Translations under genes and position numbers: made by a program | Assembly (NCBI RefSeq): GCF_031880315.1 | Contig: NZ_CP134771.1 | Coordinates: forward strand, 2,108,001-2,172,000 | Source of the DNA: Pseudomonas baltica | Lineage (GTDB): Bacteria > Pseudomonadota > Gammaproteobacteria > Pseudomonadales > Pseudomonadaceae | Length of the DNA stretch: 64,000 bases | Reading direction: 5' to 3' | The notes under the pieces: model-generated | What the model was told of the DNA's origin: nothing | The model's input: only the letters and a program-made list of their open reading frames with translations | Database searches by the model: none | Shown: positions 7,009 to 15,727 of the stretch, in pieces | How the letters are laid out: each line of letters opens with the position of its first letter | Position numbering within the stretch: position 1 is the first letter of the stretch

Positions 7009-8353
7009 TGCCCGACTCTCCAAGGATCGCATCAATCACCTCAACTAAAGGATCCTCCCTCCTCAGAGCCGACTTGATTGAGACCAGCTGATCCGTCAAT
7101 GCGAGTAGATCAGGATGTGCAAAGCCGTCTTTTTCTATGATAGAAACCGCGCGCTGGACGACATCCACTACGATTCGATTTCGACTGGAAGTCAAGCCAA
7201 ACTGCTCAAGCAAAATATCATCAGATGAAGCGCCATAAGATGCCACGCTAATGACGGGTTCATCATTGGAGAGATCAACGATTGTACTGCCTTCTAATGA
7301 GGCACTTACGATCAATGGAGAGTGAGTGCATACAACCAGATGTCCAGATTTCATTCCTATCTGGCAGATCCCATGCACTGCCGCCATAAAGTCTCGCTGC
7401 CATTGTGGATGGAGGCTATTATCAGGCTCATCCAAGAGCATCAGCGACCCCTCTTCGACCCCGAACCCTAGCCCCATCAGGTTTGTATACATATGATACT
7501 CGCCCGAACTCAATTCGAAAATTGAAAATTCAAGATCACTTCCGGCTCGCTTAACTGTAACATCGCGAAGCGAAAAAATGTCGAGCATAAAGCCCAAGCG
7601 GACTACTTCGTTAGAGGCAGTTTTGCAATGAATCCCTCCCCTCCCCATACTCAAGATCAGTCGAGCCTTAGTGGAAGACATGAATTTAATAAAGTCATTG
7701 AAGACGTTTTCACTGAATTCTTCCAGTATATGCCGAGCCACGTCATCAGACACAGGGCCAGAAAGATCAGCGTCCTCCATATTCAACAATCGCTTCAGTT
7801 TGCTCACTGAGTACCCGCTTTCCTCCGCGCTCCGCCTGCTGGATCTCTTAAGCCCATCCTTACGCACCAAGACCGACACGTTTAGATCCGGCATGATGTT
7901 AGCAAACTCATGAGCCTGTTTATAGAAAGGCCATGTGAAACGTTCGCTCTTGCTTCTATCTAAAGCAAATACAATCACGGTCTCAAAAGGTCGTTTCTTG
8001 CTAAGGAGGTTCGCCCCAACCCTCTGACCGATATAAGCATACTGTTCTGTCGCAAACTCGGTACTACCACCACCTGCTTTTTCCTTAGAGGGAAATCTGT
8101 CAGCAACAGAGCCGGATGCGCAGATGACGTGGTTCATGACTGAGCCATCGCTGACATCAAGCTTCGTCTCAGTGGATTTCGGAGCAATCAGGCCAGCCAC
8201 CAATTCTCGAAGCATTGTGCTTTTATACGAGCCGTTCTGCCCGGTGACTACAGTGCACCTAAAGCCGTGTTTTTCACAGCCGCCCTCGGATGCTACGAAG
8301 GGAATGCTCCTCCAATCACCGTCCCACGCTTGAAAATTTATTGCATTAATCAT
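7001..8353 (-). CDS. ptuA: AAA family ATPase, Septu PtuA-like
   Basis: ABC/SMC-type ATPase of 450 residues. Walker A is GQNGSYKST (Lys44), the signature is LSSGEY (281-286), Walker B is LMLLDEPDNSLHP (Asp308, Glu309) and the H-loop is VVCTHSP (His344), so all nucleotide-handling residues are present. Residues about 140-240 form the helical insertion typical of OLD/PtuA-like ATPases. AAGGAG precedes the ATG at 8353. The next gene overlaps by 8 bp and encodes an HNH nuclease, the classic Septu gene order. No reverse transcriptase or retron RNA was seen upstream. The operon is moderately AT-rich relative to the rest of the window. Confidence 0.8.
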   Translation of the reverse strand: MINAINFQAWDGDWRSIPFVASEGGCEKHGFRCTVVTGQNGSYKSTMLRELVAGLIAPKSTETKLDVSDGSVMNHVICASGSVADRFPSKEKAGGGSTEFATEQYAYIGQRVGANLLSKKRPFETVIVFALDRSKSERFTWPFYKQAHEFANIMPDLNVSVLVRKDGLKRSSRRSAEESGYSVSKLKRLLNMEDADLSGPVSDDVARHILEEFSENVFNDFIKFMSSTKARLILSMGRGGIHCKTASNEVVRLGFMLDIFSLRDVTVKRAGSDLEFSIFELSSGEYHMYTNLMGLGFGVEEGSLMLLDEPDNSLHPQWQRDFMAAVHGICQIGMKSGHLVVCTHSPLIVSASLEGSTIVDLSNDEPVISVASYGASSDDILLEQFGLTSSRNRIVVDVVQRAVSIIEKDGFAHPDLLALTDQLVSIKSALRREDPLVEVIDAILGESGND

Positions 8354-8378
8354 CTAGCCAAACTCCTTTTTGTGATTT

Positions 8379-8603
8379 TCATTCACCCATGCCGATGGAA
8401 ATACCTTTTGCACCTCCATTAAATAAGCTGGATTGCGGCAGATATATGGTGACGATGGCAGGTTTGTACGCCAGATCGAGAGATCTTTCAGGAACTACTA
8501 GATCTTCCCAAAAATGCTTTGAGATATGGCTTATGAATGGCTGAGTTTTGATTGGTTCGCCGATCCATGCCGGGCTCCTACGCGCCGCCCCCGCGCTGGG
8601 CAA
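8379..8603 (-). CDS. possible small gene upstream of ptuA
   Basis: A 74-codon minus-strand frame ends 25 bp before the ptuA start. Its last 55 residues (from about IKTQPFISHISKHFW) look protein-like, while the first 15 look like noncoding sequence, so any real start is internal and non-ATG. It could be a third member of the Septu operon, a truncated gene or chance. No family recognised. Confidence 0.25.
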   Translation of the reverse strand: MPSAGAARRSPAWIGEPIKTQPFISHISKHFWEDLVVPERSLDLAYKPAIVTIYLPQSSLFNGGAKGISIGMGE

Positions 8604-9014
8604 AGCTCGCTGGGCATTCGACTGCCCTTGAGTGATGGCTCAATACTATCTCTTCGACAATGCAAGGGGAACCGGCTGGCCCGTTTCTGAAGGCCATTCG
8701 GATTCAGTTGCCAAGGGGCACAAATTCGCACCCTGGCTCACATGTGAGTAAAGAGAGGATCACCGGATGTTCTGGCGTCGCTTACGATGCGGCACCAAGC
8801 TATAGGCATCGTGGAGTACACACCTACACGCTTTTCAAGGATTTTCGAGAGGTGGGCACCTACACATCTACGCGTTTCTGGGATTTTTTGTCCTATAAAA
8901 GTTCGATTCCCTCTACCTGCTCCATCTCATACGCTTCAAATCCCCGTACTACCTGGCCGCCAGGCCTAGTTGCAGTGTTGATACCCCGCTTTTCTGTGCC
9001 CCCAGGCCGCGTCA
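8604..9014. other. non-coding stretch at the island edge
   Basis: No convincing gene on either strand. It contains an imperfect direct repeat (CACCTACAC followed by a GGATTTT block, near 8821-8845 and 8857-8886) and a short T-loop-like string, GTTCGATTCCCTCTACC, at about 8902-8918, followed by TGCTCCA. The latter resembles a tRNA 3' end but lacks a matching stem. Confidence 0.4.
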
Positions 9015-9312
9015 GCTATCGATGTGGTGACCCACTCCTATCGTCATCGATTCAGATGAGTGGCGGGCGATCCACGGTACGACCCCACCGAACTGCGACT
9101 GGCCGCGCAACCGCCAATCGCGGTGCCTGCCGTGGTGATCCAAGGCGCAGAAGACACCGTTGCCCCGCCTCCGGTCGATGATCCTGACAAAGGCCACTTC
9201 ACTGGCCCGTATCGGCGGCAGATCAACCGGGGGTGAGGCATAACGTGCCTCAGGAGGCGCCGCAGGCCTTCGCCTCCGCCATTCTGAGCCTGTCTGGCAT
9301 GCACCTGTGGCG
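9015..9312 (+). pseudogene. alpha/beta hydrolase C-terminal remnant
   Basis: Reading from 9015 gives AIDVVTHSYRHRFR, a stop at 9057, then VAGDPRYDPTELRL continuing in the same frame through VVIQGAEDTVAPPP and HFTGPYRRQINRG to a second stop. A frame shift near 9232 restores the tail VRHNVPQEAPQAFASAILSL. The order HSYRHRF, a G-x-x-D acid turn, HFTGPYRR and GHNxPQEAP matches the C-terminal half of a common alpha/beta fold hydrolase (catalytic His in GHN, here RHN). One nonsense codon, one frameshift and no N-terminal half: the gene is dead. Confidence 0.65.
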
Positions 9313-9339
9313 AGGGGCGTCCTGTCAGTCAAATCATCT

Positions 9340-9380
9340 GCGGCTAGCGGGCCAATCGGGGGCAAGCCCCCCCGGCTAGA
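9340..9380. repeat. G/C hairpin of REP type
   Basis: CGGGGGCAAGCCCCCCCGGC forms a compact GC hairpin of the GGGCAAGCCCCC type that recurs in this genome (also near 16963 and 28013). It lies 17 bp downstream of the SDR gene stop (minus strand) and may shield its mRNA end. Confidence 0.45.
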
Positions 9381-9396
9381 GGCGATGGGCCCCGGA

Positions 9397-10248
9397 TCAA
9401 CTCGGGAAGTCAGCCCCCACGCTGATGTCCTTGACGCCTTCGAGCTGCTCCAGACGACCGCGCCGATCCTTGAGCACCATATCGATGCCCCAGGCACCCA
9501 ACGGCAAATGCCGAGGCGGCTTGTCCTGCTGGGTCAGCGCGATCATCGCCTCCCCCGCACGCACCGGATCACCGGCCTGGCTGCCGCTGTTGGACTTGGT
9601 GGTTTCCAGACGCTTGCCGGCAGTCTCTTTATAGTCATCGATCTGCGTGGCCGTCTGGCGCAACGAACGGCCGGCCCAGTCGGTACGGAATGGCCCCGGT
9701 TCGACGCAGGTCACCTTGATGCCCAGCGGCTCGACTTCGGCCAGCAGCGCATCGGAGAAGCCTTCGACGGCATGCTTCGAGGCCGCGTAGTAACCCGACC
9801 CCGGGAAGCCGATCAAGCCCGCCACCGAGGTGATGTTGATGATGTGCCCGCTGCGCTGCGCACGCATGATCGGCAGCACGGCGCGGGTGATGGCGAACAG
9901 GCCGAAGACGTTGGCATCGAACTGGTCGCGGATTTCGGATTCGATGCCCTCTTCGATGGTGCTCTGATAGCCATAACCGGCGTTGTTGACCAGCACGTCG
10001 ATGCGACCAAAACGCTCCTTGGCGGCGGCCACGGCGTGGGTCACCTGATCTGCGATACCGACGTCGAGTCCGACGGTGAGCACTCGCTCTTCAGCCCCTT
10101 TGGCCAAATCCGCCACCCGCGATTCGTCACGCGCGGTGGCAACCAGCCGCCAGCCGCGATCGACGATCAATTGCGCGAGGGCACGGCCGAAGCCGGTGGA
10201 GCAGCCGGTGATGAACCAGACTGGCGTTTCATTCGAATGGATTGCCAT
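9397..10248 (-). CDS. short-chain dehydrogenase/reductase, 283 aa
   Basis: Classical SDR oxidoreductase. The ATG at 10248 (MAIHSNETPVWFITG) has AAGGAG upstream; the longer frame to 10365 is not needed. The cofactor motif TGCSTGFG lies at residues 14-21, NNAGYG near 87, and the active-site Ser of ITSVAG with YYAASK (Tyr-x3-Lys). An acidic or neutral residue after strand 2 (TARDESR) suggests NADP preference. The substrate is unknown. It sits just downstream of liuE but with its own 217-bp leader, so it is probably a separate unit. Confidence 0.85.
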   Translation of the reverse strand: MAIHSNETPVWFITGCSTGFGRALAQLIVDRGWRLVATARDESRVADLAKGAEERVLTVGLDVGIADQVTHAVAAAKERFGRIDVLVNNAGYGYQSTIEEGIESEIRDQFDANVFGLFAITRAVLPIMRAQRSGHIINITSVAGLIGFPGSGYYAASKHAVEGFSDALLAEVEPLGIKVTCVEPGPFRTDWAGRSLRQTATQIDDYKETAGKRLETTKSNSGSQAGDPVRAGEAMIALTQQDKPPRHLPLGAWGIDMVLKDRRGRLEQLEGVKDISVGADFPS

Positions 10249-10374
10249 GGTGCATAGCTCCTTCATTGAAAGACATGGGCCTGCCTCTCCTGCTCGCAAG
10301 CGCGAGCGGCGGCGGCCATGTTCAGGTGTTCGGGAATTAGGTGTTAGTCCTCGGTAAAGCACCAAGGGTTCACT

Positions 10375-10390
10375 TGACGAACGTTCGCCA
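10375..10390. promoter_or_regulatory. palindromic operator-like site before the SDR gene
   Basis: TGACGAACGTTCGCCA is palindromic at 14 of 16 positions around the core CGAACGTTCG, about 127 bp upstream of the SDR start. The form suits a TetR-family dimer. No regulator gene is adjacent, so the partner is unknown. Confidence 0.4.
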
Positions 10391-10465
10391 GAGCCAGGGC
10401 AAGCCTCCGTCGCGCATGCGACATGTGTAGCGAGGGGGCTCGCCGTCGAACAATCCCGCTACCCC

Positions 10466-11362
10466 TCAGCCGCCCCGCGCCCGCGTCACCCGAGACCCGG
10501 ACGGTTTGCCCAGCGCAGCCGTCAACCGCCGACTGACCGCGATCAGCCGCGGTAGATCAATCCCTGTCTCGATCCCCAGGCCCTGCAGCAGGTACAGCAC
10601 ATCTTCGGTGGCCACATTGCCCGTCGCGCCCTTGGCATAAGGGCAGCCCCCCAGCCCGCCGATGGCGCTGTCGAACACGCTGATGCCTTCCAGCAGGCAA
10701 GCATAGATATTCGCCAGCGCCTGGCCGTAGGTGTCATGGAAATGCCCGGCCAGGGAGGCGCGTGGGATGTCGCGGCTGACGGCCTCGATCAGGCGCCGCG
10801 CCTGGCCGGCGGTGCCGACGCCTATCGTGTCGCCCAGGGAAACCTCATAGCAGCCCATTTCCCACAAGGCTTGCGACACATCCCGCACCCGAGACGGCGC
10901 GACTTCGCCTTCGTAGGGGCAGCCCAGCACGCAGGACACGTATCCGCGCACCTGAATGCCTTCGGCCTGGGCATGAGCCATCAACGGCTCGAAACGCTTC
11001 AGGCTCTCGGCGACCGAGCAATTGATGTTCTTTTGCGAGAACGATTCCGAGGCGGCGGCAAACACGGCCACCTGCGAAGCACCCGCAGCAAGTGCCGCCT
11101 CGAACCCCTGCACATTGGGGGTGAGGGCCGCGTAGACCACCTGCGGCCGCCGCTGGATACCGGCGAACACCGCCGCGCTGTCGGCCATCTGCGGCACCCA
11201 TTTGGGCGAGACGAAACTGCCGACCTCGATAAAGCCCACGCCAGCATCGCTGAGGCCATCGACCAGCGCGATCTTGTCGGCGGTGCTGATGGATGCCTGT
11301 TCATTCTGCAGGCCGTCGCGCGGGCCGACCTCGACGATCCGAACCCGATCAGGCAGCGTCAT
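10466..11362 (-). CDS. liuE: hydroxymethylglutaryl-CoA lyase
   Basis: Cleaves 3-hydroxy-3-methylglutaryl-CoA to acetoacetate and acetyl-CoA, the last step of leucine catabolism. The 298-residue TIM-barrel protein starts RVRIVEVGPRDGLQNE, the metal/acyl-binding N-terminus shared by DRE-TIM lyases, and carries HFHDTYGQALAN and the GGLGGCPYAKGATGN loop with the conserved active-site Cys. The ATG at 11362 overlaps the end of liuD by 14 bp, so the last two genes are translationally coupled. Last gene of the liu operon. Confidence 0.93.
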   Translation of the reverse strand: MTLPDRVRIVEVGPRDGLQNEQASISTADKIALVDGLSDAGVGFIEVGSFVSPKWVPQMADSAAVFAGIQRRPQVVYAALTPNVQGFEAALAAGASQVAVFAAASESFSQKNINCSVAESLKRFEPLMAHAQAEGIQVRGYVSCVLGCPYEGEVAPSRVRDVSQALWEMGCYEVSLGDTIGVGTAGQARRLIEAVSRDIPRASLAGHFHDTYGQALANIYACLLEGISVFDSAIGGLGGCPYAKGATGNVATEDVLYLLQGLGIETGIDLPRLIAVSRRLTAALGKPSGSRVTRARGG

Positions 11363-13253
11363 GGCTGGCCTCCTCCAGTTCGGCGAGGACCACGCCCTCG
11401 GCAACCAGCTCGCCTTCGCTGCAGAAGACCGAGGTGACGGTGCCGGCAGTGGCGGCGCGCAGGGTGTGCTCCATTTTCATCGCCTCGACCACAATCAAGG
11501 CATCACCGGCCTGAACTCGCTGGCCGGGGGAGACCAGAATGCGCACGATACTGCCGTTCATAGGCGCAGTGAGGCCGCCCTCTATGGCGGTGGCCCCGCC
11601 GCTTTCAGCCAACGGATCGACCGCGCGAACCTCGAATGGCTGGCCTTGCCAGATCAGGAACAATACCTCGCCGCGGCGCCAGTACCGAACACTCGGAGCC
11701 GCGGCCGGGGCGACCCGGCACACGCGCGAGGTCGCTTCACAACGCAACTGCAGCAACGCCTCGCTGGGCCCACCCAACCGCCAGCCCGAGCGCTGGCGCC
11801 AAGGCGAGAAGCGGTCCGCCTCTGACGTGGAGATCGGCTCGCTCGCCAACCAGGCCCGCCCGGCCTGAGCCCAAAACTCGTCAGTCAACGCCGGCCGCGC
11901 GGGCAGCAGCACCTCGGCATGGCGCTCGATAAAACCGGTATCCAACTCGGCTGCGGCAAATTGCGGGGTGGCGAGAATGCGCTGCAAAAACGCCAGATTG
12001 GTTTTCACGCCGCCCACCGCCGTTTCGCCGAGCATGGCCAGCAAGCGCCGACGGGCTGCCTCGCGGGTCTCGCCCCAGGCGATGACCTTGGCGATCATCG
12101 GGTCGTAGAACGGCGAAATCGTATCGCCCTCGACCACGCCGCTGTCGACCCGCCGACCGATGCCGGGCGCCGCTTCCTGATACAGCTGCAACCGCCCGCT
12201 GGCCGGCAGAAAACCGCCCTCAGGGTCCTCGGCATACAGGCGCACTTCGATGGCATGCCCGAGCAGCGGCACCTCGGCCTGCGTCAACGGCAGCACTTCA
12301 CCCTGGGCGACGCGCAGTTGCCAGGCCACCAGATCAAGCCCGGTGATGGCCTCGGTCACCGGATGCTCGACCTGCAACCGGGTGTTCATTTCCATGAAGA
12401 AGAACGCGCCACGCGCATCCAGCAAGAACTCCACGGTACCGGCCCCGACATAGCCGATCGCCTGAGCGGCACGCACCGCCGCTTCACCCATCTGGCGACG
12501 TAACTCGGGGGGCAACCCCGGCGCCGGGGCCTCTTCGACTACTTTTTGGTGACGCCGCTGAATGGAACACTCGCGCTCGTGCAGGTACAGGCAATGGCCA
12601 TGCTGATCGGCGAAGACCTGGATCTCGACATGCCGTGGCGCCAGCAGGTATTTCTCCACCAGCATCTGCTCGTCGCCGAACGACGACAGCGCCTCGCGCT
12701 TGGCGGAATCCAGCGCTTCGGCCAGATCGGTCGGTTGCTCGGCGACTTTCATGCCCTTGCCACCGCCGCCAGCTGCGGCTTTGAGCAGCACCGGGTAGCC
12801 AATGCGCTCGGCGGCCGCCTTGAAGGTGTCGAGATCCTGCGCGTCGCCGTGATAACCGGGCACCAAGGGCACGCCGGCGTTTTCCATCAGGCGCTTGGCG
12901 GCGGACTTGCTGCCCATGGCGTCGATTGCCGACGCGGGCGGGCCGATAAACACGATGCCATCGCGCTCCAGGCGCCGGGCGAAGCTGGCGTTTTCCGAAA
13001 GGAACCCGTAGCCGGGGTGCACCGCGTCGGCGCCAGACGCCTTGGCAGCGGCGATGATCTTGTCGACCACCAGGTAACTGTCCGCCGGCTTGGTGCCGCC
13101 CAGGGGTATCGCCACATCGGCTTCATGCACATGTCGCGCGTCGGTATCGGCATCACTGTACACCGCGACGGTCTTGATCCCCAGCGCCTTGGCGGTGCGA
13201 ATGACCCGGCAGGCGATTTCGCCGCGGTTGGCGATCAGCAAGGTAGCAATCAT
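11349..13253 (-). CDS. liuD: methylcrotonyl-CoA carboxylase biotin-carrying alpha subunit
   Basis: A 634-residue biotin carboxylase plus biotin carrier protein. The order is an N-terminal preATP-grasp domain (LIANRGEIACRVIR), ATP-grasp (KAAAGGGGKGM), C-terminal carboxylase domain (FMEMNTRLQVEHPVTE), and a biotinyl domain with EAMKMEH, Lys593 being the biotin site. With LiuB it carboxylates 3-methylcrotonyl-CoA. The start at 13253 overlaps the liuC stop as ATGA. Propionyl- or geranyl-CoA carboxylases are related, but the liu gene context makes methylcrotonyl-CoA the substrate. Confidence 0.93.
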   Translation of the reverse strand: MIATLLIANRGEIACRVIRTAKALGIKTVAVYSDADTDARHVHEADVAIPLGGTKPADSYLVVDKIIAAAKASGADAVHPGYGFLSENASFARRLERDGIVFIGPPASAIDAMGSKSAAKRLMENAGVPLVPGYHGDAQDLDTFKAAAERIGYPVLLKAAAGGGGKGMKVAEQPTDLAEALDSAKREALSSFGDEQMLVEKYLLAPRHVEIQVFADQHGHCLYLHERECSIQRRHQKVVEEAPAPGLPPELRRQMGEAAVRAAQAIGYVGAGTVEFLLDARGAFFFMEMNTRLQVEHPVTEAITGLDLVAWQLRVAQGEVLPLTQAEVPLLGHAIEVRLYAEDPEGGFLPASGRLQLYQEAAPGIGRRVDSGVVEGDTISPFYDPMIAKVIAWGETREAARRRLLAMLGETAVGGVKTNLAFLQRILATPQFAAAELDTGFIERHAEVLLPARPALTDEFWAQAGRAWLASEPISTSEADRFSPWRQRSGWRLGGPSEALLQLRCEATSRVCRVAPAAAPSVRYWRRGEVLFLIWQGQPFEVRAVDPLAESGGATAIEGGLTAPMNGSIVRILVSPGQRVQAGDALIVVEAMKMEHTLRAATAGTVTSVFCSEGELVAEGVVLAELEEASHDAA

Positions 13254-14050
13254 GGCGTTTCTCCATTCCACGCCGGAGCGCGTTTTTCCAGAAAGGCGCG
13301 CATGCCCTCCTGGCCTTCTGCACTGGTGCGCAGGCTGGCGATGGTCGTGGCGGTACGCGTTTTCAAATCCGCCGTCAGCTCACCGTCGCCGACATCGAGC
13401 AGCAGCGACTTGCACGCGCTCATGGCCGCCGGGCTGTTCTTCAACAGGTTGCGCGTCCAGGCCCGCACCGCGATGTCGAGCTCGGCCGCAGGATAGACCT
13501 CGGCCAGGAACCCCAGCTCCCGCGCCCGGTGAGCGTCAAAACGATCGCCGCTCAGGGCATAACGCCGCGCGGCGCGCTGACCGATGGCTTGCACCACGTA
13601 AGGGCTGATCACCGCCGGGGCCAGGCCCAGGCGCACCTCGGACAGACTGAACAAGGCGTCGTCACTGCCGATGGCCATGTCGCAGCAGCAGACCAGGCCC
13701 ATGGCCCCGGCAAACGCGGCGCCTTGCACGACGGCCAGGGTCGGCAGCGGGAATTGATGCAGGCGGCCCATCAAGTCGCCGAGTGTCTGCGCTTCGAGCA
13801 GGTTGTCGTTGTAGCTCAGGGTCGAACTGGCCTGCATCCAGGCCAGGTCTGCGCCGGCGCTGAAGTGCTTGCCGCGGCCGCGCAACAGCAGGAATCGCGT
13901 CGTCTGGTGGGCAGCTACCTGATCGAGCGCTTGATGCAACTCGCTGATCATCTGCGCATTGAACGCGTTGTTTTTATCGGGTCGGTTCAGCCATAGCGTG
14001 GTGACGCCGGTGTCTGCAAAGACCAACTCGAGGGTCGAGAAATCGGGCAT
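13250..14050 (-). CDS. liuC: methylglutaconyl-CoA hydratase (enoyl-CoA hydratase family)
   Basis: A 266-residue crotonase-fold enzyme that hydrates 3-methylglutaconyl-CoA to HMG-CoA. Visible are LLLRGRGKHFSAGADLAWM (oxyanion hole, CoA site) and GAAFAGAMGLVCCCDMAIGSDDA (second oxyanion Gly block). ATG 14050 begins MPDFSTLELVF. It is placed between liuB and liuD as in other Pseudomonas liu operons and shares a 4-bp stop/start overlap with liuD. Confidence 0.92.
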   Translation of the reverse strand: MPDFSTLELVFADTGVTTLWLNRPDKNNAFNAQMISELHQALDQVAAHQTTRFLLLRGRGKHFSAGADLAWMQASSTLSYNDNLLEAQTLGDLMGRLHQFPLPTLAVVQGAAFAGAMGLVCCCDMAIGSDDALFSLSEVRLGLAPAVISPYVVQAIGQRAARRYALSGDRFDAHRARELGFLAEVYPAAELDIAVRAWTRNLLKNSPAAMSACKSLLLDVGDGELTADLKTRTATTIASLRTSAEGQEGMRAFLEKRAPAWNGETP

Positions 14051-14090
14051 GGCCGAGTGCTCCGTGAGGTGCCAGGAAGTGCGCGTTGGA

Positions 14091-15698
14091 TTACATGCGA
14101 AACACGCCAAAGCGCGTATCGGCGATCGGTGCATTCAAGGCCGCTGACAGCGCCAGGGCCAAGGTCGCCCGGGTCTGCGCCGGGTCGATGACGCCGTCGT
14201 CCCACAGCCGCGCCGACGAGTAAAAGGCATGGGCCTGCTGCTCGTATTGCTCGACCATAGGCTGACGCAGGCGCTGGGCATCTTCGTCGCTGAACTGCTC
14301 GCCAGCGCGCCGGGCCTGTTCGTGCTTGACCTGCACCAGCACCCCTGCCGCCTGCTGCGCGCCCATTACACCGATCTTCGCGTTGGGCCACATCCACAAG
14401 AAGCGCGGATCGTAGGCGCGGCCGCACATGCCATAGTTGCCTGCGCCGAAGCTGCCGCCGATGATCACCGTGAACTTCGGCACCTGGGCGCAGGCCACAG
14501 CGGCCACCAGCTTGGCGCCGTGTTTGGCGATGCCACCGGCTTCGTATTTTTGCCCGACCATGAAGCCCGTGATGTTCTGCAGGAACACCAGGGGGATCTT
14601 GCGCTGGCAGGCCAGCTCGATGAAGTGCGCACCTTTTTGCGCGGCCTCGGCGAAGAGCACGCCGTTGTTGGCCAGGATCGCCACCGGATAGCCGTTGATA
14701 TGGGCAAAGCCGCACACCAGGGTGACGCCGAACAGCGCCTTGAATTCATCGAAGCTGGAGTCGTCGACGGTGCGCGCGATGACTTCGCGAACCTCCAGTG
14801 GCTGCTTGGGGTCGGCAGGCACCAGGCCATACATTTCCTCGGCCGGGTAACGGGGCTCGATGGGGCTAATGCAGGCCAGCTCGCCGGCCTTTTTCCAGTT
14901 GAGATTGGCCACGCAGCGACGGGCGATGGCCAGGGCATGCTCGTCGTTTTCGGCGTAATGATCCGCTACCCCGGAAAGGCGACAGTGCACATCGGCGCCG
15001 CCTAGATCCTCGGCGCTGACCACTTCGCCGGTCGCCGCTTTCACCAGCGGTGGGCCGGCAAGAAAGATGGTCGCCTGGTTGCGCACCATTATGGTCTCGT
15101 CGCTCATCGCCGGCACATACGCGCCGCCTGCGGTGCACGACCCCAACACCACAGCGATCTGCGGGATGCCCATGGCGCTCATGTTGGCCTGGTTGAAGAA
15201 GATCCTGCCGAAGTGTTCGCGGTCGGGGAATACTTCATCCTGGCGCGGCAGGTTGGCGCCGCCCGAGTCCACCAGATATACGCACGGCAGGCGATTCTGC
15301 TGGGCGATCGCCTGGGCGCGCAGATGCTTTTTGACCGTCAGCGGGTAATAGGTGCCGCCTTTGACCGTGGCGTCGTTGGCGATGATCATGCATTCCACGC
15401 CGGACACGCTGCCGATGCCGGCAATCATGCCCGCCGCGGCGACCTTCTCGTCATACACCTCATGGGCGGCCAGCAGGCCGATCTCGAGGAACGGCGAGCC
15501 GGGATCCAGCAGCAGATCGACGCGATCACGAGGCAGCAATTTGCCGCGACTGAGGTGGCGTTCCTGGGCGGTCTTGCCGCCGCCCTGGCAGACCTCGGCG
15601 ATCAATTTTTTCAGCGTCTGAAGGTGTTCAGCCATGGCAGCAGCATTGGTTTGATACGGCGCCGAGCGAACGTTGACCTGGGTTTGCAGAATGGCCAT
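14091..15698 (-). CDS. liuB: methylcrotonyl-CoA carboxylase carboxyltransferase beta subunit
   Basis: A 535-residue acyl-CoA carboxyltransferase that moves CO2 from biotin-LiuD to methylcrotonyl-CoA. Two crotonase-like halves are visible: the N half contains [20 protein letters not shown] and [16 protein letters not shown], and the C half contains [19 protein letters not shown] and [16 protein letters not shown] with the Gly-rich acyl-CoA pocket. ATG at 15698, AGGAAC eleven bases upstream. It follows liuA after 29 bp. Confidence 0.93.
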   Translation of the reverse strand: MAILQTQVNVRSAPYQTNAAAMAEHLQTLKKLIAEVCQGGGKTAQERHLSRGKLLPRDRVDLLLDPGSPFLEIGLLAAHEVYDEKVAAAGMIAGIGSVSGVECMIIANDATVKGGTYYPLTVKKHLRAQAIAQQNRLPCVYLVDSGGANLPRQDEVFPDREHFGRIFFNQANMSAMGIPQIAVVLGSCTAGGAYVPAMSDETIMVRNQATIFLAGPPLVKAATGEVVSAEDLGGADVHCRLSGVADHYAENDEHALAIARRCVANLNWKKAGELACISPIEPRYPAEEMYGLVPADPKQPLEVREVIARTVDDSSFDEFKALFGVTLVCGFAHINGYPVAILANNGVLFAEAAQKGAHFIELACQRKIPLVFLQNITGFMVGQKYEAGGIAKHGAKLVAAVACAQVPKFTVIIGGSFGAGNYGMCGRAYDPRFLWMWPNAKIGVMGAQQAAGVLVQVKHEQARRAGEQFSDEDAQRLRQPMVEQYEQQAHAFYSSARLWDDGVIDPAQTRATLALALSAALNAPIADTRFGVFRM

Positions 15699-15727
15699 GG
15701 TGAGGTTCCTGGAGTGGGATGACGTGC

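Noticed and set aside
8660..9181. 173-codon plus-strand frame
   Set aside because: Translation is low-complexity Arg/Ser/Thr-rich and it overlaps the hydrolase pseudogene in a different frame.
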